NCBI GenBank assembly: GCA_035634055.1
Contig: DASQDR010000123.1
Location: forward strand, 1 to 21,608
Direction: 5' to 3'
Source: JAICTV01 sp035634055
GTDB taxonomy: Bacteria; Planctomycetota; Phycisphaerae; Tepidisphaerales; Tepidisphaeraceae
Length of the DNA: 21,608 nt
Shown: positions 7,914 to 14,530 of the stretch, piece by piece
Layout of the letters: each line of letters opens with the position of its first letter
How positions within the stretch are numbered: the first letter of the stretch is position 1
Notes under the pieces: model-generated
What the model saw: only the letters and a program-made list of their open reading frames with translations
Told to the model about the DNA's origin: nothing
The model's database searches: none
Position numbers and translations under genes: made by a program

Positions 7914-8042
7914 GAGAGAAGGAAAGGCGTAGAGGGAAACGGGCAAGGGAGTAGAAGGCAGATGAAGAGGGCAAAAGGAAAAAGGGCCGCGGCGCGCATC
8001 GCGCTGCTTTTTTCCTTTTTCGTTCTCACTTTTTCCTTCGCC
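7908..8042. repeat. Polypurine tract and A/T-rich inverted repeat overlapping a gene start
   Basis: From about 7908 to 7986 the plus strand is nearly all purine (G and A); from 8008 to 8038 it is nearly all pyrimidine. AAAAGGAAAAA at 7973-7983 and TTTTTCCTTTT at 8009-8019 are perfect inverted copies separated by a GC-rich 25-base centre, and CTTTTTCCTTCGCC at 8029-8042 is a second, imperfect partner. The composition differs strongly from the surrounding coding DNA and resembles dispersed intergenic repeats. The 3' half encodes the signal peptide of the lipoprotein at 7962. Confidence 0.65.
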
Positions 8043-8894
8043 CCCGCGTGCGCGCCCAAGCGCGGCGGCGCCACCACGCGCCCGACGGCTTACTTCGGGC
8101 CGACCGAGCCGATGGTGGACGTGGTCAACGCCATCAATGCCAACAACCGCAAGCTCCCCACGCTCTGGGCCAGCATCCGCGAGATGGAGGCGTCGATCGT
8201 GGACGACCGCGGCCGGCGGCACGACGAGGTCCTGCGCGGCACGGTGCTCTACCGCTCGCCGCGCGAGGTGTCGCTCGTCGGCACCAAGGACCCGGTCGGC
8301 GCGGTCGTCACCATCGGCTCCAATCGCGACACGTACTGGCTCGTGGCCAAGGATCCCGGCCCGGACACCGCCTGGTGGGGTCGCTACGAGCACCTCGGCA
8401 GCGACTGCGCCCAGCCGATCCCGATCCGCCCGGACCTGATCCTCGAGGTGCTCGGCGTCAGCGCGATCGAAACCGACTTTAGCGCGCTGCCCGCGCCGGT
8501 GATGCGCTTCAACCCGCAGGCCGACGCCTACATGTTCGTCTGGATCGGCAAGCTGCCCAACCGCTTCGTGGCCACGCGCGAGATCTGGTACGACCGCAAG
8601 ACCAAGCGGCCCACGCGGGTGGCGCTGTTCGACGAGCACGGGCGGACGATCCTCAGCGCGTTCCTCTCCCGGCACGTCCCGGTGGAGGTGCCCGGGCTGC
8701 CCGAGGCCGAGTGGCCGACGGTGGCGGGCGAGTACCGGCTCTTCTTCCCCGACAGCGGCTCGCGGCTGCGGCTGGCGATGGGGGACGTGAAGCTCTCCAA
8801 CCGCGGCGCCCCCAACGACAAGACCTTCACGTTCGTGCCCCAGCGCGCGGGCGTCTCGAAAGTGATCCAACTCGATGAAGCCTGCGGCCCGTAA
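7962..8894 (+). CDS. LolA-like lipoprotein of unknown function
   Basis: This is a 310-residue protein with a lipoprotein signal: basic MKRAKGKR, a Phe/Leu-rich core (ALLFSFFVLTFSF) and a lipobox ending at Cys30 (FAPAC). The body has a run of beta strands suggestive of a LolA/LolB-type fold: NAINANNRKLPTLWASIREM, then GTVLYRSPREVSLVG, VTIGSNRDTYWLV and a final LRLAMGDVKLSN. The segment PIPIRPDLILEVLGV is, from memory, characteristic of planctomycete lipoproteins of this type. LolA-like proteins bind lipids or acyl chains, but no ligand can be claimed here. The ATG has a GAAGG upstream at short spacing. The last 20 bases overlap the start of the RDD gene, implying co-translation. The signal-peptide codons sit inside a purine/pyrimidine repeat, suggesting they came from a repeat or were overrun by one. 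Confidence 0.8.
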   Translation: MKRAKGKRAAARIALLFSFFVLTFSFAPACAPKRGGATTRPTAYFGPTEPMVDVVNAINANNRKLPTLWASIREMEASIVDDRGRRHDEVLRGTVLYRSPREVSLVGTKDPVGAVVTIGSNRDTYWLVAKDPGPDTAWWGRYEHLGSDCAQPIPIRPDLILEVLGVSAIETDFSALPAPVMRFNPQADAYMFVWIGKLPNRFVATREIWYDRKTKRPTRVALFDEHGRTILSAFLSRHVPVEVPGLPEAEWPTVAGEYRLFFPDSGSRLRLAMGDVKLSNRGAPNDKTFTFVPQRAGVSKVIQLDEACGP

Positions 8895-10764
8895 CGCACT
8901 GATCGGCGTGTCCCTCCTCCTGCTCGCGCTGGCATCGCTGGCCGCGGTGACAATCGCGCGGGCGGCGCAGGCGGCGCCCTCGCCCGCTGCGGCCGAAGCG
9001 CCGCGCCCGGCGGTGCGCGACCTGCTCGCCCACGGGACCGATCAAGTCATCTGGACCGCCGATGTCGTCTCACGCCCGGGCCGCGCCAACCAGATCGGCA
9101 TCTCAACGCAGGTCCGCTACCGCAGCGCCGGCGACCAGCAGCGCTGGCAGGCGGCGGCGGAGCTGTCGGCCCGGCCGCTCTCGCTGGCGAACCGCGGCAG
9201 CGAGCTGCTGGTCGTCACCGACGACGGGGAGTGGAAGATCGTCTCCGATTCCGGCGCCCGCAGCGGCAACCCGCTGCCGAACAACGCACGCGTGATCGCG
9301 CTGGCGGGCGACGGGGACGATATCTGGGCGGTTGGCGCGCGCGACTTGTCGCGCCCGACGGCCGCTGCGGCCGCCGCGGCGCCGACGGTTCCGGGCTCCG
9401 CCAGCGCGCCGGTCGCCACGCGGCCGACCGCTGCGGCGGAGACGCCATCGGTGCCGGGCACCTCCGGGCCCGCCACAATTTCGGCGACCGCGCGAACGCC
9501 GAGCGCGACGCGGTCCTCAATCTCCGCGCTGCCGCCCGCGTCGCTGCCGCCGTCGCCGCCGCGACCCGCCGGGCAGATGGTCGCGACCACGTCGAATGCG
9601 CCGCCGGCGACCCAGCCGCAGCCGCTGGGGTTATTCCTGCTCCGCCGCGGCGCGTGGGCGGAAGTGTCGGACCTTCCGGTCAACGTCAAGTCGGAACGTG
9701 TCGCCGCGGTTTCGCTGGCGGTGCTGGACCGGCGGCTCACGCTCGCCATCGTCGGCCCGGAGCCGGCGGTGCGCATATACACCCGCGACGGCGACCGCTG
9801 GACCGGGCCGACCGACGTTGCCATCCTCGGCAGCGGCGCGCGCATGAAGCTCCTGGACGTGCGCGGGCAGCCCGCGCTGTGGCTGGCGGACGCGGGCTCG
9901 CCCGGGTCGATCTACTACCTGAAGGACAATCAGTGGGGGCCTCCGGTCAAGCTCCAGTCGTCCGGCAAGCTCCAGCCTTTCGACCGCGCGTCGCTCGCCA
10001 GCGCCCTGGGGCAACTGCGACTGCTGGCATCCGACGGCAAGGGCCGGCTCGCCGAGCAGCTCTACGCGACCGACGGCTCGCTGATCGGCGAGGCGAGCGA
10101 GGCGTTCACCGTCTCCACCGAGGCGGAGCAGCGCCTCGCGCGCGTCCTGCGCTTCATCCTGCTGGCGGTGCTGGTCGTCTGGATGTTCGGCGCGCTGCGG
10201 CAGCGGCCGAACTTGCAGGAGGCGATCAAGCGGCTCGACACGCTCAACCTCGCGCCGCTCGGCCGGCGGCTGATCGGCGGCGCCATCGACGCGCTGCCGT
10301 TGATCGTCGGCAGCGCCGTCGCGCTGCTGGTCCTGCCCGAGCACGGCAACCCGCCGCCGGGGATTGTTGAGGTTTCCGCCGCCGAGATCGCCTGGTTCGT
10401 CGGCGGGCTCACGGTGTACTTCGTGCACGTGACGCTGACCGAGGTGATCGCCGGCCGCTCGGTCGGCAAGATGCTCACCGGCACGCGCGTGGCGTCGCTG
10501 ACGGGGGCGCGTCCGACGCCGGGGCAGGTGGTGACGCGGAACCTCATGCGCATCGTCGACCTGGCCGGCGTCCCGCTGCTGTCGGTCCTCTCGCCGCTGC
10601 GGCAACGCGTGGGCGACATGACGGCCGGGACGATCGTGGTCACCAACACCGGCGAGCCCCCGCCACCCCCAGCCGACGACGCGCCGCCGGCCGACGGCCC
10701 AACAGCGCCGCCGCCGCCGCCGCCGCCCGCGGAGCCGCCGAGCACTCCACCGCCGTCGGCGTGA
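8875..10764 (+). CDS. RDD-family membrane protein with large beta-rich N-terminal region
   Basis: This is a 629-residue protein. Residues 9-31 form a signal anchor or signal peptide. Residues about 50-155 and 250-405 are beta-rich with regularly placed Trp strands (EWKIVSDSG, DDIWAVGARD, GAWAEVSDLP, DRWTGPTDVAI, NQWGPPVKLQ), suggesting a propeller-like domain outside the cytoplasm. They are split by a disordered Ala/Thr/Pro stretch (160-248). A membrane helix follows at about 424-441, then an RDD domain (460-590) with Arg464/465, Asp472 (RRLIGGAIDALPL) and Asp581 (RVGDMTAGTIVV). The tail is poly-proline. RDD proteins are membrane proteins of mostly unknown role, some linked to ion transport. 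The ATG lies inside the lipoprotein gene (20-base overlap) with no clear ribosome-binding site, so translation is probably coupled. Confidence 0.82.
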   Translation: MKPAARNALIGVSLLLLALASLAAVTIARAAQAAPSPAAAEAPRPAVRDLLAHGTDQVIWTADVVSRPGRANQIGISTQVRYRSAGDQQRWQAAAELSARPLSLANRGSELLVVTDDGEWKIVSDSGARSGNPLPNNARVIALAGDGDDIWAVGARDLSRPTAAAAAAAPTVPGSASAPVATRPTAAAETPSVPGTSGPATISATARTPSATRSSISALPPASLPPSPPRPAGQMVATTSNAPPATQPQPLGLFLLRRGAWAEVSDLPVNVKSERVAAVSLAVLDRRLTLAIVGPEPAVRIYTRDGDRWTGPTDVAILGSGARMKLLDVRGQPALWLADAGSPGSIYYLKDNQWGPPVKLQSSGKLQPFDRASLASALGQLRLLASDGKGRLAEQLYATDGSLIGEASEAFTVSTEAEQRLARVLRFILLAVLVVWMFGALRQRPNLQEAIKRLDTLNLAPLGRRLIGGAIDALPLIVGSAVALLVLPEHGNPPPGIVEVSAAEIAWFVGGLTVYFVHVTLTEVIAGRSVGKMLTGTRVASLTGARPTPGQVVTRNLMRIVDLAGVPLLSVLSPLRQRVGDMTAGTIVVTNTGEPPPPPADDAPPADGPTAPPPPPPPAEPPSTPPPSA

Positions 10765-10776
10765 TCGGGAAACGCG

Positions 10777-11163
10777 TCACCAGATGCGCTGGATCCCGTA
10801 GGCGTCAAACGCCGCATCGGCACTCACGATGGCCATCTGCTCGGCCAGCGCTTGGGCGATGAGCGCGCGGTCAAATGGATCTCGGTGGTGAAATGTAAGG
10901 GTCGCCACAGTGGCGGCGTGCGAGAGTTCGATGGGGAGCAGCCGAAAGCCGTTGCGCGCAAGCTCTCGGGGGACCAGCACGTCGAAAGGTTCGGTCAGCG
11001 ATAGCTTGCCGAGGCTTACCTTGATCGCCATCTCCCATGCGGATGCTGCGCTCACGACCTTGTCGTTTGCAGGATCCTCGATGGCCGCACGGGCGGGGGC
11101 GGAGAGGCGGGGGTCCCCGGCGATGAACCAGAGGAACGCGTGGGTATCGAGCAACAGCCTCAT
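10777..11163 (-). CDS. vapC: PIN-domain toxin ribonuclease (VapC type)
   Basis: This is a 128-residue PIN domain. The start MRLLLDTHAFLWFIAGD is typical of the subgroup and gives Asp6. Glu44 (SAWEMAIK), Asp95/Asp98 (HHRDPFDRALIAQA) and Asp116 (IVSADAAFDAY) complete the acidic metal site, so it should be an active Mg-dependent RNase. Toxins of this class cleave tRNA or rRNA when not held by their antitoxin. The start codon overlaps the stop of the upstream antitoxin gene in an ATGA arrangement (11160-11163), the usual order of antitoxin then toxin. The gene ends 12 bases from the stop of the convergent RDD gene. The length and all catalytic positions appear normal. Confidence 0.92.
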   Translation of the reverse strand: MRLLLDTHAFLWFIAGDPRLSAPARAAIEDPANDKVVSAASAWEMAIKVSLGKLSLTEPFDVLVPRELARNGFRLLPIELSHAATVATLTFHHRDPFDRALIAQALAEQMAIVSADAAFDAYGIQRIW

Positions 11164-11387
11164 TCGCTGTACTCGCGGAAGTCGTCCAGCGGCGCATCGA
11201 AGTCGTCCGAGAGCGTGATCGACCCTTGGGCGCTACCGAACTGCGGCCGCCCCTCGCCGGTCGGCACGGGGACCAGCCGGACCGCCGCACCCCCGTCACG
11301 GACCACGACGACCTCTTCGCCCCCGACGGCCGCATTCACCAGATCCGGCAACCGCTCGCTCGCCTGCTCGACGGTGACGCGTGTCAT
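11160..11387 (-). CDS. Phd/YefM-type antitoxin partner of the PIN toxin
   Basis: This is a 75-residue protein: MTRVTVEQASERLPDLVNAA is the N-terminal Phd/YefM DNA-binding fold, then EEVVVVRDGGAAVRLVPV. The C-terminal part (ITLSDDFDAPLDDFREYSE) is acidic and is the likely toxin-wrapping segment. Such antitoxins bind their own promoter, together with the toxin, to repress the operon. The frame is open far upstream, but only because it runs antisense through sat. The ATG at 11385-11387 is chosen because the family starts there and a strong extended -10 sits just upstream. No Shine-Dalgarno site is visible. The stop overlaps the toxin start by 4 bases. Confidence 0.88.
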   Translation of the reverse strand: MTRVTVEQASERLPDLVNAAVGGEEVVVVRDGGAAVRLVPVPTGEGRPQFGSAQGSITLSDDFDAPLDDFREYSE

Positions 11388-11393
11388 AACTGA

Positions 11394-11402
11394 AGTATAG
11401 CA
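11394..11402 (-). promoter_or_regulatory. Extended -10 promoter of the toxin-antitoxin operon
   Basis: On the minus strand TGCTATACT forms a TGn-extended -10 (TATACT, 5/6 to consensus). Only 6 bases separate it from the antitoxin ATG, so the message probably begins at the start codon. A convincing -35 is missing, as is common for extended -10 promoters. Confidence 0.5.
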
Positions 11403-11429
11403 GACGCTGCCGACGCGCTGCCCAATTGA

Positions 11430-11455
11430 CAGGCGGCGATCTAGCTCGCCGCCTG
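11430..11455 (-). terminator. Hairpin at the end of sat, possible terminator
   Basis: A perfect 10-base stem (11430-11439 with 11446-11455) encloses a 6-base loop and includes the sat stop codon. Little T follows on the minus strand, so it may be a weak or factor-assisted terminator, or an element shielding the toxin-antitoxin promoter just downstream. Confidence 0.4.
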
Positions 11456-12604
11456 CGCCCACTTGATCAGAATATCCGCCACCTCCGGCCGGCTGAACTC
11501 CATCGGCGGGCGCTGGCCGGCCTTGAGCATTTCGCGCACCTTCGTGCCGCTGGGGGCGACCTTTTGCTCCGGGCCGTGCGGGCAGGTCTTGGTGCTGACG
11601 ACCGCCTCGCACTTGTTGCACCAGGCGGTGTGCTCGAACTTCAGGATGGTCACGCCGATATCCTTCGCCAGGTCGAACTGATCGAAGATCTTCTGCGCGT
11701 CGTAGGTGCCGTAGTAGTTGCCGACGCCGGCGTGGTCGCGGCCGACGATGAAGTGGGTGACGCCGTAGTTCTTGCGGATCAGCGTGTGCAGCACCGCCTC
11801 GCGCGGGCCGGCGTAGCGCATGGCCAGCGGCATCACGCTGAGCATGGTCGTCTTGGGGTTGTAGTAGTTGTCGATCAGGACGCGGTAGCACTGCATCCGG
11901 ACCTCGGCGGGGATGTCGTCGCTCTTGGTCTCGCCGACCAGCGGGTGGACGAGCAGGCCGTCGGTCATCTCCAGGGCGCACTTGGTGAGGTACTCGTGGC
12001 TGCGGTGGATCGGGTTGCGCGTTTGAAACGCCGCGACGGTGGACCACCCCTTTTGCTCGAAGGCCGCGCGCGTCCTGGCCGGCGGCAGGCGGTAATCGCT
12101 GAACTCCGGCTCGTGCGTGGTGGTCAGGACGTCAATCTGCCCAGCGAGGTTGAAGCTCCCCTGCCCGCGGACGATCTTGACGCCCGGGTGGGCGTCGTCG
12201 GTCGTGCGGTAAACGTTGGGGATCTCCACCTCCTTGTCGTGCTTGTACTTTTCGCTGACGGTGATCAGCCCGAGCAGCCGCCCCTTCGGGTCGTTCAGGG
12301 CCAGGCGGTCGCCCACATTGATCGCGGCGGCGACGTCGTCGGCGGGGGAGAGGATGACCGGGATCGGCCAGACCGTGCCGTCCGCCAGCCGCATCTCGGT
12401 GCAGACGCGCTTGAAGTCCGCCTCCCCCATGAAGCCGGACAGGGGGCTGAAGGCGCCGATGGCGATCATCTCCAGGTCGAACGCCTCGCGCGGCGACAGG
12501 GTGATGGCCTTCAGGGCGGCGGCCTCCTTGGTGGCCTTGGCGGCGGCGTCGCCGGTGAGAAGGCGGTCGATCAACTTCCCGCCGTGCGGGGCGATCAGCG
12601 ACAT
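11441..12604 (-). CDS. sat: Sulfate adenylyltransferase (ATP sulfurylase)
   Basis: This is a 387-residue cytoplasmic enzyme that converts sulfate and ATP to adenosine 5'-phosphosulfate and pyrophosphate. The nucleotide-binding motif QTRNPIHRSHE (194-204) and the second motif VGRDHAGVG (287-295) are intact. The C-terminal segment with Cys329, Cys332, Cys341 and His343 is a likely structural zinc site, as in several prokaryotic Sat enzymes. No APS-kinase domain is fused; the length is that of the single-domain type. An AGGAG ribosome-binding site lies upstream of the ATG at 12604. The gene stands alone: no APS reductase, APS kinase or sulfite reductase gene is in the window, so assimilatory versus other use cannot be decided from context. 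It is divergent from the flippase gene. Confidence 0.95.
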   Translation of the reverse strand: MSLIAPHGGKLIDRLLTGDAAAKATKEAAALKAITLSPREAFDLEMIAIGAFSPLSGFMGEADFKRVCTEMRLADGTVWPIPVILSPADDVAAAINVGDRLALNDPKGRLLGLITVSEKYKHDKEVEIPNVYRTTDDAHPGVKIVRGQGSFNLAGQIDVLTTTHEPEFSDYRLPPARTRAAFEQKGWSTVAAFQTRNPIHRSHEYLTKCALEMTDGLLVHPLVGETKSDDIPAEVRMQCYRVLIDNYYNPKTTMLSVMPLAMRYAGPREAVLHTLIRKNYGVTHFIVGRDHAGVGNYYGTYDAQKIFDQFDLAKDIGVTILKFEHTAWCNKCEAVVSTKTCPHGPEQKVAPSGTKVREMLKAGQRPPMEFSRPEVADILIKWAQAAS

Positions 12605-12695
12605 CGGTGGCTCCTGTGTGAGAGGGGTGACGCACGGCGTTGGCGTCGCTGGTCCAGCGGCAGCCATCCGCGCGTGCCTGCTGCGTGCCCGGGCG

Positions 12696-12724
12696 ACGGT
12701 AGCGGATCGAAAACGGCGTTTCAA
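12696..12724 (-). promoter_or_regulatory. Candidate sat promoter
   Basis: On the minus strand TTGAAA (12724-12719), a 17-base spacer and TACCGT (12701-12696) resemble a sigma70 promoter, placing the start about 85 bases before the sat ATG. The -10 is a poor match. Confidence 0.3.
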
Positions 12725-12745
12725 GGGTTGCCGGACCGATCCGCT
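12701..12745. promoter_or_regulatory. Inverted repeat in the sat/flippase divergent region, possible operator
   Basis: AGCGGATCG at 12701-12709 and CGATCCGCT at 12737-12745 are perfect inverted copies, 27 bases apart. They bracket the candidate sat promoter, a placement expected for a regulator site. A separate small hairpin, GATTTT-CGCC-AAAATC, lies at 12787-12802 before the flippase gene. Confidence 0.3.
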
Positions 12746-12832
12746 GCACGGAACACCGGTTCGGCCGCTTTCCTTGCCAGCAGGCCGATTTTCGCCAAAA
12801 TCCGCGTTGTTGGCCGAGATGTAAGTGTTGCC

Positions 12833-14377
12833 ATGACCCAGCCGGACCCGACGCCCGCCCCATCCTCCCCCGCCCCCGCGGGCCATCGCGCCCGCGCCGG
12901 CTGGCTGCCCGCCCCTGTGCGCAAGTGGGGCAAGTTCGTCCTGCGCTGGACGATCGCCGTCGTCGGCATCGGCTGGGTGGTGCTCAACACGCCGCTGTAC
13001 GACAAGGTCACCACGCTCGACGGCGACAACCGCCCGATCAAGGTGACGCTGGCCGAGGACGTCGGCGACCGCATCACCTCGGCCAAGATCATCGACCCGG
13101 TCACCGGCGCGGTGCGCCAGGTGTCGCGCGATCAACTGGTCAACCCGCCGGACACGAAATGGGTCGAGGTGCGCGAGCCGTCGGGCGTGCAGCGGCGTCG
13201 CCTGCTGGCGCTGGACCTGAGCGACGACCTCAAGGCGGTCCGCCGCCTGCTGGTCGAAAATCCCGGCGGCAAGGGCGCCTGGGTGACGCCGGAGCGGGTC
13301 GAGAAGTACGAGCTGGGCGTTCCCTTCCCGCTGGTGGACCAGGGGATCGTCCCGATGGTCCGCCAGGCGGACCGCGGCTACCTGTGGGCGGCGGTGCTGA
13401 TCTTCCCGGTCACGTTCCTCATCACCGGCCTGCGCTGGCACCTGCTGCTGACCGCCGTCGACATCGGCATCGGCGCCGCCAAGTCGTTCGTCATCAACAT
13501 GGTCGGAGCGTTCTACAACACGTTCATGCCCGGCTCGACCGGCGGGGACGTGCTCAAGGCTTACTACGCGGCTAAGCTCAACCCCGGGCACCGCACCCGC
13601 GCGGTGATGAGCGTGATCGTGGACCGCGCGATCGGCCTGCTCGGGCTGATCATCCTCGGCGGGGCGATGGCGGGATACCTGGCGACATCGCCGCACGTGG
13701 CGGGCGACGCGGTGGCCGAGCGCTGCGCCCAGGTGGCGATCGGCGCGGGTGTGATCGTCCTCTGCACGGTGGGCGGGTTGCTGGTGCTCTTCACGCCGGT
13801 CCTGCGCCGTGCGACGGGGCTAGACTTCATCCTTCGCCGCATGCCGATGCAGGAGCAGGTGGGCAAGGCGATCCACACGCTGGAGCTTTACCGCCAGCGC
13901 CCGGCCCTGGTGCTGGGGACACTGGTGATGACCTTCCCGGTGCACATCACTGTGATCTTCTCGGCCATGTGCGCCGGGATGGCGTTCGGGCTGCCGCTGA
14001 CGCCGGGATATTATTGGGTGGTCGTGCCGGTGGTGGTGCTGGCCGGCGCGGTGCCGATCTCGCCGCAGGGGGCAGGCGTGATGGAGTTCTTCGCCATCCT
14101 GCTGACGCGCAAGCAGGGTTGCACGGTTAGCCAGGCGTTCGCGCTGACCATGTCGATCCGGCTGGTGCAGATCTTCTGGAACTTGTGGGGCGGGCTGTTC
14201 GTGATGCGCGGCGGTTACCACGCGCCGACGCCGAAGGAACAGGCGAGCGTGGAGCACGACGATGCCGCCGACGCCGCGCCGCCGGTGTCGGCCGGGCAAC
14301 CTGCGCCGGCGCAGCCTGCGGGGCTCTCGCCGCGCGTGGGCGATGCGCCCACGGGGGTCGCGCCGTCAGCGCCGTGA
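12833..14377 (+). CDS. Flippase-like / lysylphosphatidylglycerol synthase transmembrane-domain protein
   Basis: This is a 514-residue polytopic membrane protein. TM1 is at about 36-54. A soluble segment of roughly 125 residues (57-182) follows, then about seven more membrane helices (183-201, 222-237, 259-283, 301-322, 358-382, 394-427, 433-457). The motif FMPGSTGGDVLKAYY (231-245) and VDRAIGLLGL (263-272) mark the LPG_synthase_TM (UPF0104/AglD-like) family, whose members move or modify lipid-linked groups. No catalytic aminoacyl-transferase domain is attached, so it is more likely a flippase-like protein. The C-terminal tail is Ala/Pro-rich. The frame is open for 469 codons upstream, but that part is antisense to sat; the ATG at 12833 just precedes the Pro-rich leader and TM1. 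The ribosome-binding site is weak. Confidence 0.82.
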   Translation: MTQPDPTPAPSSPAPAGHRARAGWLPAPVRKWGKFVLRWTIAVVGIGWVVLNTPLYDKVTTLDGDNRPIKVTLAEDVGDRITSAKIIDPVTGAVRQVSRDQLVNPPDTKWVEVREPSGVQRRRLLALDLSDDLKAVRRLLVENPGGKGAWVTPERVEKYELGVPFPLVDQGIVPMVRQADRGYLWAAVLIFPVTFLITGLRWHLLLTAVDIGIGAAKSFVINMVGAFYNTFMPGSTGGDVLKAYYAAKLNPGHRTRAVMSVIVDRAIGLLGLIILGGAMAGYLATSPHVAGDAVAERCAQVAIGAGVIVLCTVGGLLVLFTPVLRRATGLDFILRRMPMQEQVGKAIHTLELYRQRPALVLGTLVMTFPVHITVIFSAMCAGMAFGLPLTPGYYWVVVPVVVLAGAVPISPQGAGVMEFFAILLTRKQGCTVSQAFALTMSIRLVQIFWNLWGGLFVMRGGYHAPTPKEQASVEHDDAADAAPPVSAGQPAPAQPAGLSPRVGDAPTGVAPSAP

Positions 14378-14530
14378 TCGCGTTCCGGCTGCCCCGCGCT
14401 ACCGCAATGGCGCGCGGCGGCTGACAGGCACCTACGTCACGGCGTTGATCGCTTCGTCTCGGCCGCGGGCTGCTACGGCGCCCACACGCGGGCAAACGCG
14501 GCCGTTCGCGGGTAAAACTGTCCGCTGCCG

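Noticed and set aside
7230..7997. Repeated CCGCGGCGCGC word at 7230, 7277 and 7987
   Set aside because: Short GC-only words recur by chance in DNA of this composition, and there is no regular spacing or shared flank.
11426..12832. 469-codon upstream extension of the flippase frame
   Set aside because: It is antisense to sat, which has intact catalytic motifs. The family-like part begins at the ATG at 12833.
12605..13696. Upstream extension of the sat frame on the minus strand
   Set aside because: It is antisense to the flippase. The AGGAG site and family start fix the ATG at 12604.
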